Below, piece after piece: positions 52,005 through 61,084 of a stretch of 64,000 nucleotides of DNA. The notes beneath the pieces were generated by a model. The model had not been told where the DNA came from. It did not search any database and was given only the letters and a program-made list of their open reading frames with translations. Source of the stretch: DATEGZ01 sp035279905 (GTDB lineage: Bacteria > Acidobacteriota > Vicinamibacteria > Vicinamibacterales > SCN-69-37). The translations under genes and the position numbers were made by a program. The stretch covers positions 1 through 64,000 of the forward strand of contig DATEGZ010000315.1 in the NCBI GenBank assembly GCA_035279905.1. The letters are read 5' to 3'. Numbering within the stretch: position 1 is the stretch's first letter; each line of letters opens with the position of its first letter.

Positions 52005-53696
52005 TTACGGCCGTCGCGCGGGCGTGGGCGGAGCGACCACCGATTCGGGCAGGTCGGCAGGCGGCACCTCGTGCCCGCCGGCGCTGTTGCCCCAGATGAT
52101 GGTGCTGCCCCAGACCATCGTGCTGCCCCAGACCATCGTGTTGCCCCAGATGATCGTGCTGCCCCACACCATCGTGTTGCCCCAGATGATGGTGCTGCCC
52201 CACACCATGGTGTTGCCCCAGATGATCGTCGTGCCGTCCACGCCCGATCCCGCCCACGCGCCGACCATCGCGAAATCGCCCTGGCCCGCGAACGAGAGGC
52301 CGCCCATTTCGATGGTCTCGCCGGCGATCACGTCCTGGCGCGGCGCGGACGCGGGCGAGGCGGCGCGCACGAATGACACGGCCAGCGGCACGTTCAGGCT
52401 GCCGGCTCCCTGTTCGATCACACCGGCGCCCGGCATCCGCTGCGCGGTGACCTGCAGCGCAAACTTGACCTGAGCGGGCGTCAGCCGCGGCGCTGCCTGC
52501 AGCAACAACGCGACGGCGCCAGACACGACGGGCGCGGACATGCTCGTGCCCGACAGCCGCATGTACGACCCGCTCAACGCGCTGACGCGCTGGTCCGGCA
52601 ACTGGCGCCACAGATACGTCGAGGTCAGTTCGGTCGACACCAGGGCGTTGCCGGGCGCGACGAGGTCGGGTTTGATCTGCCAGGACTCCGGCCGGTCCGG
52701 CGTGCCGACAGGTCCTCTCGAGCTCCAACTCGCCATCACATCGTCCGACCGCTTGACGGTGCCGCGCGTGTTGATGGCGCCAACCGTGATGGCCTGGCTC
52801 GCGATACCGGGCGACACGATGCCGCCGACGACAGGTGTGCCGTCCGGCAGCTTGCCGAAGTTGCCGGCCGCGGTGACGACCACGATGTTCGCGGCGACGG
52901 CGCGATTCACCGCCTTGACGAGCGGATCGTCGTCCGGCGCTTCAACCGGCAGATGCCCGAGCGACATGTTGATGACGCGAATGTTGTACCGGCCCTGATT
53001 GGCGACGCACCAGTCGATCGCGTCCACGACGTCCGACACCAGACCCTGTCCGGTCGCACCGAGGACGCGCAGGTTGACGAGGCGGGCGCCGGGCGCCATG
53101 CCGCCGTAGGCGTTTCCGTTCAAGAGCGAGCTCGTCAGACTCCCGTCGACGATGATGCCAGCGACATGCGTGCCGTGACCGTAGTCGTCGCGGCCGTTCG
53201 CCTGCGGGTCGATCCAGTCCTTCGAGTAGAGCACATCACCCAGCAGATCGGGATGCGCGCCAATGCCGGAGTCGATCACGGCCACGGTCACGCCGGATCC
53301 GTCGACGCCGCCGTTCCGCCCGAATTGCGGCCACGTCAGGTTCGCGCCGGTCGCGCGCGTGTCGACCGACTGCATCGCGCTCAGCACGCGATCGGCGACG
53401 ATCGCGTCCACCTGCGGGTCGGAGGCCAGGGCGTCGATCTGCGACAGCGTGCCCGTCAGCACCGCGCCCGTCGAGAGCCGCTTGACGAGCGTCAGGTTGT
53501 ACTGCACGACGAGGCGATCGATCACATCCTGCGGATCCTCGACGATCACCCGGACCACGTTGGTCGAGACCGCATTGAGCAGCTGATCGAGGATGTCGAT
53601 CGGCAGGCGCGCCCGATGCTGCGCCCACGCGATTCGGGGCAGCGCCAGCAGCGCGATCAGGGCGACACAGGCAACGCGGCGTCGATGGGGAGACAT
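52005..53696 (-). CDS. secreted subtilisin-family (S8) serine protease with WGN/WGS repeats
   Basis: The 563-residue protease has a signal peptide (VACVALIALLALPRIAWAQ), an I9-like propeptide (about 45-105) and a complete S8 catalytic domain: Asp142 in VAVIDSGIGAHPD, His174 in GHGTHVAG, oxyanion Asn279 in AAGNFG and Ser385 in SGTSMSAPVVSG. After the domain, residues 490-537 are eight hexapeptides alternating TIIWGN and TMVWGS, then a Pro-rich tail. Similar Trp-Gly repeats occur in S8 proteases of Acidobacteriota and Actinobacteria; their role is not known. It probably acts outside the cell. It lies upstream of the sigma factor and kinase genes in the same direction. Confidence 0.92.
   Translation of the reverse strand: MSPHRRRVACVALIALLALPRIAWAQHRARLPIDILDQLLNAVSTNVVRVIVEDPQDVIDRLVVQYNLTLVKRLSTGAVLTGTLSQIDALASDPQVDAIVADRVLSAMQSVDTRATGANLTWPQFGRNGGVDGSGVTVAVIDSGIGAHPDLLGDVLYSKDWIDPQANGRDDYGHGTHVAGIIVDGSLTSSLLNGNAYGGMAPGARLVNLRVLGATGQGLVSDVVDAIDWCVANQGRYNIRVINMSLGHLPVEAPDDDPLVKAVNRAVAANIVVVTAAGNFGKLPDGTPVVGGIVSPGIASQAITVGAINTRGTVKRSDDVMASWSSRGPVGTPDRPESWQIKPDLVAPGNALVSTELTSTYLWRQLPDQRVSALSGSYMRLSGTSMSAPVVSGAVALLLQAAPRLTPAQVKFALQVTAQRMPGAGVIEQGAGSLNVPLAVSFVRAASPASAPRQDVIAGETIEMGGLSFAGQGDFAMVGAWAGSGVDGTTIIWGNTMVWGSTIIWGNTMVWGSTIIWGNTMVWGSTMVWGSTIIWGNSAGGHEVPPADLPESVVAPPTPARRP
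52086..52229 (-). repeat. eight 18-base tandem units encoding the WGN/WGS hexapeptides
   Basis: 144 bases in eight contiguous 18-base units on the + strand of the type TTGCCCCAGATGATCGTG or CTGCCCCACACCATGGTG, alternating TIIWGN and TMVWGS codons except that units six and seven are both TMVWGS. Low divergence suggests recent expansion by slippage or unequal exchange. Confidence 0.9.
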
Positions 53697-53759
53697 GATC
53701 GGATTCCCAAACTAGCGGCGCGCTGTTCGCGATTCAAGTACATGGATTGTCAGCACATT

Positions 53760-53796
53760 CGTGTAAGCGCACGTAACCACCCGAGCGCCTTACACG
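53760..53796. promoter_or_regulatory. imperfect CGTGTAAG inverted repeat between permease and protease genes
   Basis: CGTGTAAGCGC (53760-53770) and GCGCCTTACACG (53785-53796) pair with one bulged base over a 14-base loop. On the minus strand it is downstream of the permease and upstream of the protease, so it may terminate one or control the other. The rest of the gap (53697-53859) shows no gene. Confidence 0.4.
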
Positions 53797-53859
53797 GGGG
53801 CGTGAAGGTTCGAATTGCAGTTTGCGTCGCGCTTCGCTGACAGATACGAAATCGCGAGA

Positions 53860-56322
53860 CTACGTCGACTTCATCGCGACCATCGGCTGGACCGCGGCAG
53901 CGCGGCGTGCAGGCGCGAGGCTGGCCAGGACCGCAGTGAGCACCGCGACCGCCGCGCCCGCCGCATACGCGAGCGGCTCGATGGCACTGAGACGAATCCC
54001 GCCGTCGAGGCGGGCCACGAGGGCCGTCAGCAGCACGCCCACCACCACACCCGGACCCACGAGCTTCACGACGTCGAAGAGAACCATGGCGATGAGGCGC
54101 GGGCGTGAGGCGCCGAGCGCGACTCTCACGGCGATTTCGCGCGTGCGGCTCGTGACCATGAGTCCCACGACGCCGTAAATCCCGAGCGCCGCCAGCAGCA
54201 GCGTCACGCCCGAGGCCACGCCGGCGAACGCAAACGCGTTGAGGTAATCGTCAATGCTCCGCTGCCGAAGCGATTCGCCGGTGACAATCCGGGTGCGGTC
54301 GAAGTCGGGGTCGACATCGCGGATCGCGTTCTCGAGCGCCGCGGTCAGCTTCGTGGACGACTCGCCCGCAGTGCCACGCGCGATCAGCATCAGCATCACG
54401 GCTCCCTGGCGGTCGTCAGAGACAGGCACGGAGTCCTTGCGGAGGTCCGGATGCTGCGCCAGTGGCAGCAGCAGTTGCTTCCGATCCGTGTTCATCTGCG
54501 ACGTGGGGAACTCGGCCGTGACACCCACGATCGTGAACGTGCGCGGCTCGCCGTCGCTTTGCGTCCGGAAAGTGAGCCGCTGGCCAACGGCGGCCCCGTT
54601 CGGAAACAGTCCGTCTGCAAGCGGCTTCGACACGATTGTCACGAGCGGCGCGCCCGGACCGTCATCGCTCATGAACCCGCGACCGGCCACGAGCGCGATC
54701 TGCATCGCGCTCAGATAGTCGTCGCCGACCCGTGTGACCTGAGCCTCGGCGATCGCGGGCGCTCGATCGACGTCCGTCTGCGCGGACACTTTGGCCAGGC
54801 GGTAACGGAAATCCAGCGGAATGCCGTCGGCAACAGTGACTGCGGCAACGCCGGCGCTGCGTGCGAGATTGTCGCGGACCTGCCGGAACTGGGCGTCAGA
54901 GTTGATCGGTGCGGCGTACAAGACGTCCGATGCAAATCCCAGATCCGCGCTGGCCGTCGCCCGGACGCGTTCGATGGACATGAAGCTCAGGATCAGCAAG
55001 GGCACCGCGATCGCAATCTGCAAGGCGCCGGCAAACCGATGCGCCCGCCCGGTCCTGATCCCGCTCGAGCCGGCCTCGTCCTTGAGGACCGTCAACATCA
55101 CCGGACGGCTGAAACGGAGCGCCGGCAGCAAGCCGAATACCAGGCTCGTCGCCAGACACAGCCCCACGGTCGTCGCAATCGTCGAGACGTCGACTCTCAA
55201 GACCGCCTTCAGCTCAGGCGGAATGGGCTCGTTCATCCACCAGTACACGACCGGCAGCAGGTTGACGAGCGCGAGCGAGGCCAGCGCGCCGCCGAGCCCC
55301 GCGAGGAGGACCGACTCCGTCAGCAGATGCTGGACCAGGCGCATCCGGCTCGCGCCGATGGTCTGGCGGATGGTCAACTCCCGCTCGCGCATCGCGCTTC
55401 GCACCTGCATCATGCCGGAGACGTTCAGGCACACGACGAGGAGCAGCAAGCCGGTGATGACGTGCCAGGCGGTTTTCACAATGTTGAAGTCCTCGCCGTC
55501 GACGTTGCCGATGGCGCGGTAGGGCGCGGCGACTCCGGTAATGAACTCGTTGGTCGATGGGTACTCGGTGGCCAACCCCGACGTGATTGCCGCAACGGCC
55601 GCGCTGGCCTGCGCGACGCTCACCCCGGGCAACAGACGGCCGTGAATGTGCACCAACGGCTTGCTTCGATCGAACCGCGCGCCGCTGCGGGCGAGCAATT
55701 CCGGATGCCGCTCGAGCGGCAGGAAGAGGTCCGCCGGCTGCACCGCAAACGGGCCACCGAACCCGTCGGGTGCGATGCCCGCCACGACATGCGGCACGCC
55801 GTTGACGACGACGGTCTTGCCGACGATGGCGGGATCGGCCGCAAGACGTCTCTGCCAGAAGTCGTATCCGAAGACGACAGCAGGCTCCGCGGCGCCAGTC
55901 TCCGGAAATCCCGGTCCGCGTGTCAGCGCGACGCCCAACGTCCTGAAATAGTTGGAGGCGACGTACAGCGCCACCGACTGCGTCTTCGTGCTCGAGTCCG
56001 GAAGCGTGACGGAACTCCCGCCGCTGACCCAGCCGGTCAGCGACATCCCCGTGTCGGCCGTTCGCAGATCGACGAAATCCGGATACGACCAGCGGTCCGT
56101 CGGCGCGTGGCTGCCGACGCGGCTGGTGAAGACTTCGACCAGTTGGGTGGGACGGTCGATGTCGATGGCCGGAGGCGGCGTCACTAACGCGCGAAAGAAG
56201 TAGTGGACCGCGACCACCGGCGCCATGCCGATGCCGAGCGTGACGACGCACACGACCGAGAACGCGCGCGCTTTCGACAGCGAGCGGCATGCATACATCA
56301 CGTCGCGCCAGAAACCGGTCAT
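53860..56322 (-). CDS. MacB/FtsX-type ABC permease, no partner ATPase nearby
   Basis: The 820-residue permease has two FtsX-like halves. The first is a helix (SVVCVVTLGIGMAPVVAVHY), a periplasmic domain and a core with MQVRSAMRERELTIRQTIGA and SRMRLVQHLLTESVLLAG. The second is a helix at about 450, a periplasmic domain and YGVVGLMVTSRTREIAVRVALG, ending ARRAAAVQPMVAMKS. Unlike the permease at 21841 it lacks the N-terminal helical prefix and there is no PadR gene, but otherwise it belongs to the ADOP type. The start at 56322 (MTGFWRDVMYACRSL) fits the family; the longer frame adds residues not seen in relatives. The kinase gene is divergent. Confidence 0.9.
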   Translation of the reverse strand: MTGFWRDVMYACRSLSKARAFSVVCVVTLGIGMAPVVAVHYFFRALVTPPPAIDIDRPTQLVEVFTSRVGSHAPTDRWSYPDFVDLRTADTGMSLTGWVSGGSSVTLPDSSTKTQSVALYVASNYFRTLGVALTRGPGFPETGAAEPAVVFGYDFWQRRLAADPAIVGKTVVVNGVPHVVAGIAPDGFGGPFAVQPADLFLPLERHPELLARSGARFDRSKPLVHIHGRLLPGVSVAQASAAVAAITSGLATEYPSTNEFITGVAAPYRAIGNVDGEDFNIVKTAWHVITGLLLLVVCLNVSGMMQVRSAMRERELTIRQTIGASRMRLVQHLLTESVLLAGLGGALASLALVNLLPVVYWWMNEPIPPELKAVLRVDVSTIATTVGLCLATSLVFGLLPALRFSRPVMLTVLKDEAGSSGIRTGRAHRFAGALQIAIAVPLLILSFMSIERVRATASADLGFASDVLYAAPINSDAQFRQVRDNLARSAGVAAVTVADGIPLDFRYRLAKVSAQTDVDRAPAIAEAQVTRVGDDYLSAMQIALVAGRGFMSDDGPGAPLVTIVSKPLADGLFPNGAAVGQRLTFRTQSDGEPRTFTIVGVTAEFPTSQMNTDRKQLLLPLAQHPDLRKDSVPVSDDRQGAVMLMLIARGTAGESSTKLTAALENAIRDVDPDFDRTRIVTGESLRQRSIDDYLNAFAFAGVASGVTLLLAALGIYGVVGLMVTSRTREIAVRVALGASRPRLIAMVLFDVVKLVGPGVVVGVLLTALVARLDGGIRLSAIEPLAYAAGAAVAVLTAVLASLAPARRAAAVQPMVAMKST

Positions 56323-56402
56323 CGCGACAAACTTTGTATCACAAAGCTCAGCCGCCGCCAAGCCGGGTCCGACGCTCTCGTCGGGTATTATCCTCAGCGC
56401 TC

Positions 56403-59198
56403 ATGATCGGACAGCAGGTCGGGTCCTACCGCATCGTCCGCCAGCTCGGTGCGGGCGGCATGGGGGTGGTCTACGAAGCGGAAGACACGCGGCTCGGCCG
56501 CCGGGTCGCCCTGAAGTTCCTCCCGGCGTCCCTGGACGCCTCGCCGGACGCGACGGCCCGCTTCGAGCGCGAAGCGCGTATCCTCTCGTCGCTCAACCAT
56601 CCCAACATCTGCACGATTCACGACATCGGCACGGTCAATGATGGCGGCCACGACCGGCGCTTCATCGTGATGGAGCTGCTCGAGGGCGAGTCGTTGCGCG
56701 GGCGGATTCACGACCACGCGCTGCCCTTCGAGCAGGTCGTCGACATCGGCGGCCAGATCGCGGACGCGCTCGACGCCGCGCACGACAAGGGCATCGTCCA
56801 TCGCGACATCAAGCCGGCGAACATCTTCATCACGAAGCGCGGGCAGGCAAAGCTGCTCGACTTCGGCGTCGCGAAGCCCGGCGGCAGCCATGACCGCCAC
56901 GACGAGGAAACCCGGGCGCTCGCCGAGCAGTTGACCGTCCCCGGCACGACCGTCGGATCGATCAACTACATGTCGCCGGAGCAGGCGCGCGGACAGGACA
57001 TCGACGGGCGGAGCGATATCTTTTCTCTGGGGCTCGTGTTGTACGAGATGGCGACCGGACGCCAGGCGTTCGGCGGGCCGACGTCGGCTGTTGTATTCGA
57101 GGCCATTCTCAACCGTCAGCCGGTGCCGCCGAGCCAGCTCAATTCCGCGGTCACGCCGGATCTCGATCGCATCATCGCCCGCTCGCTCGAGAAGGATCCG
57201 AAGCTGCGGTACCAGACCGCCGGCGATCTCGTGTCGGAGCTGCGACGTCTCCGCCGCGACACCAACGCGACCGCAGCAGCAGCGACCGGGACGGTCGCGC
57301 CTGCGGCGCCGGCGGCCGCCCGCAAGCCGCGCTGGGCGCTCGTCGGCATTCCGGCGGCGCTCGTGCTGGCCGTGGCGGGATTCTGGCTGTGGAGCTCGAC
57401 GCGCGCGCCCGCGTTCACCGAGCGCGACGCCATCGTCGTCGCCGACTTCGTCAACACGACCGGCGATCAGGTCTTCGACGACGCGCTGAAGCAGGCGGTG
57501 TCCGTGCAGCTGCAGCAGACGTCGTACGTCACGCTGCTCGCCGATCGTCAGGTGCAGACCACGCTTGCCTTGATGCAGCGCAAGCCCGATGAGCCGGTCG
57601 TCGGCGCCGTCGCCCGCGAGCTCTGCCAGCGCGCGGGCGCGCGGGCGACCGTCGAAGGATCGATCGCTCCGCTCGGGTCGTCTTACGTCATCGCCATTGG
57701 GGTGCACGACTGTCAGACCGGCGCCGCCATCGCCCAGGAGCAAACCCAGGCCGACTCGAAGGAAGGCGTGCTGAAGGCCGTTGGAACGACGGTGACGTCG
57801 CTGCGCAAGCATCTCGGCGAGTCGCTGGCGTCAATCACCAAGTCCGACGTGCCCGCGGAGGCGACGACAAAGTCGCTCGAAGCATTGCGCGCGTACGGAT
57901 TGGGCGTCAAGACACGCGCGACGAAGTCCGACGAGGCATCGATTCCGTTTTTCCAGCAGGCGCTCGAGAAGGATCCGAACTTCGCGCTCGCGCACGCCAA
58001 GCTGAGCGTGGTCTTCTCGAACACCAACAAAGGCGCGGAGGCGAGGGCGGAGGCGGAGAAGGCCTATGCGCTGCGCGACACGGTCAGCGAGTACGAGCGC
58101 CTGTATATCCTTTCGAACTACTACGCGCGCACGGGAGACGATGCGAAGCAGAAGGAGACGCTCGAGGTCCTGACGACAACGTATCCACGCGACTTCGCGG
58201 CGAAAAACAACTACGGCCTCTACTTGAGTAACAAAGGCAAGCTCGACGACGCGCTGGCGCAGTACCTCGCGGCGCACGAGATCGCGCCGAGCGAACCGCA
58301 ACCCGCCGTCAACGCCGCCAACCTGCTGTTCAATCTGGGCCGCTACGACGAAGGCATGAAGATGGCGGATCTGGTCATGTCGCTGCGACCGGACCGCGGC
58401 ATCGCGAATATTCGCTGGATTCGGGCCCATCTTCACGGCGATCCGCGCGAGGCGAGTCTGCGCGAGGCGGCCGTGAAACTCAACGCGCCGGACAACGTGC
58501 TCTCGCTTGAGATGTCACTGGCGCTCTGGGACGGCCGGATCGCGGACTATGCGGCCGCAGAACGCAAGATCGTCGATTTCCTGCGCGCGAATAAACGCGA
58601 GGAAGGGCTCGCGAACACGGAGGCGAACTACCTCATCACTATGGGGGTGTTTCTCGGGGGACCTGCCCTCGACGCGCTGAAGAAGGCCATCACCGCGCCC
58701 GCGGCCGCACGGCCGTTCGTGCGACAGGCCGCCGTGTCGCTGGCGGTTGGAGGCGACCTCAGCGTCTTGCGCCGTGAGCTGCCGCGCCTCGAGCACGACG
58801 AGCATCTGGCCCCCGGCGCCACACCACCGCCCGGCCTCGTCATCGCGCGCGCGTACGTCCAGGTCGCAGACGGCAAGACGGACGAGGCCATCGCCGCAGT
58901 CCAGGCGACTACCAGCAACGCTCAGGCGGCCACGTTCTTCACGCTGGGGCAGATCCAGGAGCGTGGAGGCCGGATCGATGACGCGATCGCCAGCTACAAG
59001 CGCGTCGTGGACGCCGCCCCTGCGCTTCTTTTCAACACAACGCTCCCATACGCGCGCCTGTCCCTGGGGCGGCTGCTTGACGGAAAGGGCGAGGCGGCTG
59101 GGGCAAAAGCCCAGTTCGACGTCCTCCAGAAGCAGTGGGCGCACGCCGACCCGGGCTTCCTTCTCGCGCAGGAGTTGAAGCGGATCGCGAAGCAGTAA
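56403..59198 (+). CDS. Ser/Thr protein kinase with TolB-like and TPR regions
   Basis: The 931-residue kinase has Gly loop GAGGMGVVYEAED (16-28), Lys38 in VALK, Asp135 in VHRDIKPAN, Asp153 in LLDFGVAK and SINYMSPEQARGQD. A membrane helix lies near residues 317-335. The outer part starts with a TolB/adenylate-cyclase-associated segment (IVVADFVNTTGDQVFDDALK; ARATVEGSIAPLGSSYVIAI) and continues with TPR-like units (SIPFFQQALEKDPNFALAHA; DDALAQYLAAHEIAPSEPQP; DDAIASYKRVVDAAP). The start at 56403 begins the kinase domain directly, as usual in this class. A terminator hairpin starts on the last base of its stop. Confidence 0.94.
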   Translation: MIGQQVGSYRIVRQLGAGGMGVVYEAEDTRLGRRVALKFLPASLDASPDATARFEREARILSSLNHPNICTIHDIGTVNDGGHDRRFIVMELLEGESLRGRIHDHALPFEQVVDIGGQIADALDAAHDKGIVHRDIKPANIFITKRGQAKLLDFGVAKPGGSHDRHDEETRALAEQLTVPGTTVGSINYMSPEQARGQDIDGRSDIFSLGLVLYEMATGRQAFGGPTSAVVFEAILNRQPVPPSQLNSAVTPDLDRIIARSLEKDPKLRYQTAGDLVSELRRLRRDTNATAAAATGTVAPAAPAAARKPRWALVGIPAALVLAVAGFWLWSSTRAPAFTERDAIVVADFVNTTGDQVFDDALKQAVSVQLQQTSYVTLLADRQVQTTLALMQRKPDEPVVGAVARELCQRAGARATVEGSIAPLGSSYVIAIGVHDCQTGAAIAQEQTQADSKEGVLKAVGTTVTSLRKHLGESLASITKSDVPAEATTKSLEALRAYGLGVKTRATKSDEASIPFFQQALEKDPNFALAHAKLSVVFSNTNKGAEARAEAEKAYALRDTVSEYERLYILSNYYARTGDDAKQKETLEVLTTTYPRDFAAKNNYGLYLSNKGKLDDALAQYLAAHEIAPSEPQPAVNAANLLFNLGRYDEGMKMADLVMSLRPDRGIANIRWIRAHLHGDPREASLREAAVKLNAPDNVLSLEMSLALWDGRIADYAAAERKIVDFLRANKREEGLANTEANYLITMGVFLGGPALDALKKAITAPAAARPFVRQAAVSLAVGGDLSVLRRELPRLEHDEHLAPGATPPPGLVIARAYVQVADGKTDEAIAAVQATTSNAQAATFFTLGQIQERGGRIDDAIASYKRVVDAAPALLFNTTLPYARLSLGRLLDGKGEAAGAKAQFDVLQKQWAHADPGFLLAQELKRIAKQ

Positions 59199-59230
59199 CG
59201 GCCCGGTTGGCGATGAGCCAGCCGGGCCGT
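59198..59230 (+). terminator. terminator hairpin after the TPR kinase
   Basis: ACGGCCCGGTTGGC (59198-59211) and GCCAGCCGGGCCGT (59217-59230) around a GATGA loop, followed by TTGCAATT. The stem is identical to the groEL terminator. Confidence 0.85.
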
Positions 59231-59252
59231 TTGCAATTCGAGCGCCGGAATC

Positions 59253-60920
59253 CTAGCGCGGCCGGCCCACGAAGTCGCCCGGCAACGGCGGTGTGCTTCC
59301 AGGCGGAATACGATTGTGCGTCGCCTGCTCGTACGCGTATGCGAGCGCAATGAGGCGCGCCTCGGAGAACGCGCGCCCGCTGAACGTCACACCGGACGGG
59401 AACGGGTTCACGATCGGTGCGGTAGGCGGCACGAATCCGCCCGGTACCGTGATACTCGGGTAGCCCGCCTTCGCAGGCGTCGCTGCGAAGTTGTTTGCCG
59501 ACGCGAGGATCGCATCAAAATCGTCCGGCGTGCCTCTGATGCCGTCAGGTCCGTTGTAGACCGCGTCCAGGTTGCCGCGGGAAATCGCGAGATCCGCAGC
59601 ACGGTCCGCGATATAGCGATTGGTGTCGGCGCTTCCCGGGCTGATGTTCTGCTGAGCCGCTGCCACGAAGATGGCCTGACCGTACTTTCCCCCGTTTGGC
59701 GGGAAGTGGAGAAAGTTGAAGTTGACGATGTCCTGGATCGTGTGTTGCGGCGCACCCGGCGTGGCTGCGAGGTACGCGTTGAGGTCGCGCTTCTGTCCGT
59801 ACATCAGCACCACGGAGCAGGTCCCCTGCGCAGGGTATGGATAGCTGACACAGCTGCCTGGGCTTCCCACCACATTCGGGATCGGTACGACCTCAGCTCC
59901 CTCCGCGCGGAGCACATCGATGGCGGCATTCATGATGGCGGCGCGGTTACTGGGGATCGGTAGCGCGGCGATCCGCGCGCCCCTGAGCGCGTGCTTGTCG
60001 AGGAACTGCGTGTAGTCGCTGAAGCAGTTCCCCGGGATCAGACACTGGGCGGTCGCCGGATCGGCCGAATCGAAGCCAGCGATGACACCGAGCAGCCGCG
60101 CGGCGTCCTCGACGGTGCGGGTGATCGGGCCGGCGGTGTCCTGATCGGCGGTGATCGGAATGATGCCGTCGCGGCTCACGAGTCCGAGCGTCGGCTTGAT
60201 GCCCACGACACCGTTCGCGCTGGCCGGGCTGAGAATCGATCCCGACGTTTCAGTGCCGATGCCGAGCGCCGCAAGGTTCGCGTTGACGGCGATGCCCGGA
60301 CCTGAGCTCGATCCGCCAGTCTGGAGGACGGGACGGCCGTCACCCCCTGGCAGCGGACGCGGGTCGTAGGGGTTGAAGCCAAAGTTGCCCAGCGAGCTGT
60401 AGCCGGTGGGCATGTTGAGCGCGATGAAGTTCGCGAACTCGGTCAACGTGCCCTTGCCAAGAATGATTGCCCCCGCGTCGCGCAGCTTCTTCGTGATGAA
60501 CGCGTCGTCGGGCGGAATGGATCCCGCGAGGGCGACTGAACCGGCCGTGGTGGGCATGTCGAAGGTGTCGATGTTGTCCTTGAGGATGATCGGAATACCT
60601 TCGAGCGGAAGACGAGCCTTGCCCGGGTGCCTCAGCGCGTCGGAGAGCCGCGCATCGCTCAACGCGTTGGCGTTGAGATGGATGTAGGCATTGACGGCGG
60701 GGCCCGTGTCCTCGTACGCCGCGATGCGATCGAGGTACATGCCCACGAGTTGCTCGGTGGTTACCAGCTTCGTCTGTAATGCTTTCTGCAGGTCGTCTAC
60801 CGTGGCTTCGACAAGCTGCAGGCGTGCGGATCCAGAACCGCCGGGGTTGGCGCGGACCGGCAGGACGATCAAGCCGACGACGAGGGCGATCAGTGAAACG
60901 GTGCAGGGCAATCGTTTCAT
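59253..60920 (-). CDS. secreted amidase-signature family hydrolase
   Basis: The 555-residue enzyme has a signal peptide (VSLIALVVGLIVLPVRANP) and the amidase signature triad: Lys114 in IILKDNIDT, cis-Ser in QTGGSSSGPG (about 205) and nucleophile Ser228 in GTETSGSILSPAS. Amidases split C-N bonds of amides; being exported, its substrate may be a peptide, peptidoglycan or small-molecule amide. It is close to the bacterial enantiomer-selective-amidase/6-aminohexanoate type, but the exact substrate cannot be told. Two Cys pairs in the mature part (QCLIPGNC, SCVSYPYPAQGTC) suggest disulfides. It is divergent from the third permease. Confidence 0.9.
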   Translation of the reverse strand: MKRLPCTVSLIALVVGLIVLPVRANPGGSGSARLQLVEATVDDLQKALQTKLVTTEQLVGMYLDRIAAYEDTGPAVNAYIHLNANALSDARLSDALRHPGKARLPLEGIPIILKDNIDTFDMPTTAGSVALAGSIPPDDAFITKKLRDAGAIILGKGTLTEFANFIALNMPTGYSSLGNFGFNPYDPRPLPGGDGRPVLQTGGSSSGPGIAVNANLAALGIGTETSGSILSPASANGVVGIKPTLGLVSRDGIIPITADQDTAGPITRTVEDAARLLGVIAGFDSADPATAQCLIPGNCFSDYTQFLDKHALRGARIAALPIPSNRAAIMNAAIDVLRAEGAEVVPIPNVVGSPGSCVSYPYPAQGTCSVVLMYGQKRDLNAYLAATPGAPQHTIQDIVNFNFLHFPPNGGKYGQAIFVAAAQQNISPGSADTNRYIADRAADLAISRGNLDAVYNGPDGIRGTPDDFDAILASANNFAATPAKAGYPSITVPGGFVPPTAPIVNPFPSGVTFSGRAFSEARLIALAYAYEQATHNRIPPGSTPPLPGDFVGRPR

Positions 60921-61084
60921 ATTTATCCTCCGTTGCGGAGACGCGAGAAGAGGCGGGGGGTCCGATGATGCTGCCGCTCGCGCCGCCGAGTCAAGGAGGT
61001 AGCCGCCAGGCGCTCAACTTTCCCTCCGTCTATCTCGTCTATTGAACCGGACGCAGGATTCGGGGTCTAACTGGGCGGGCTCCC

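Noticed and set aside
52086..52229. Regular 18-base repeats considered as a CRISPR-like array
   Set aside because: Units are contiguous without spacers, lie in frame inside a coding region and encode a regular peptide repeat.
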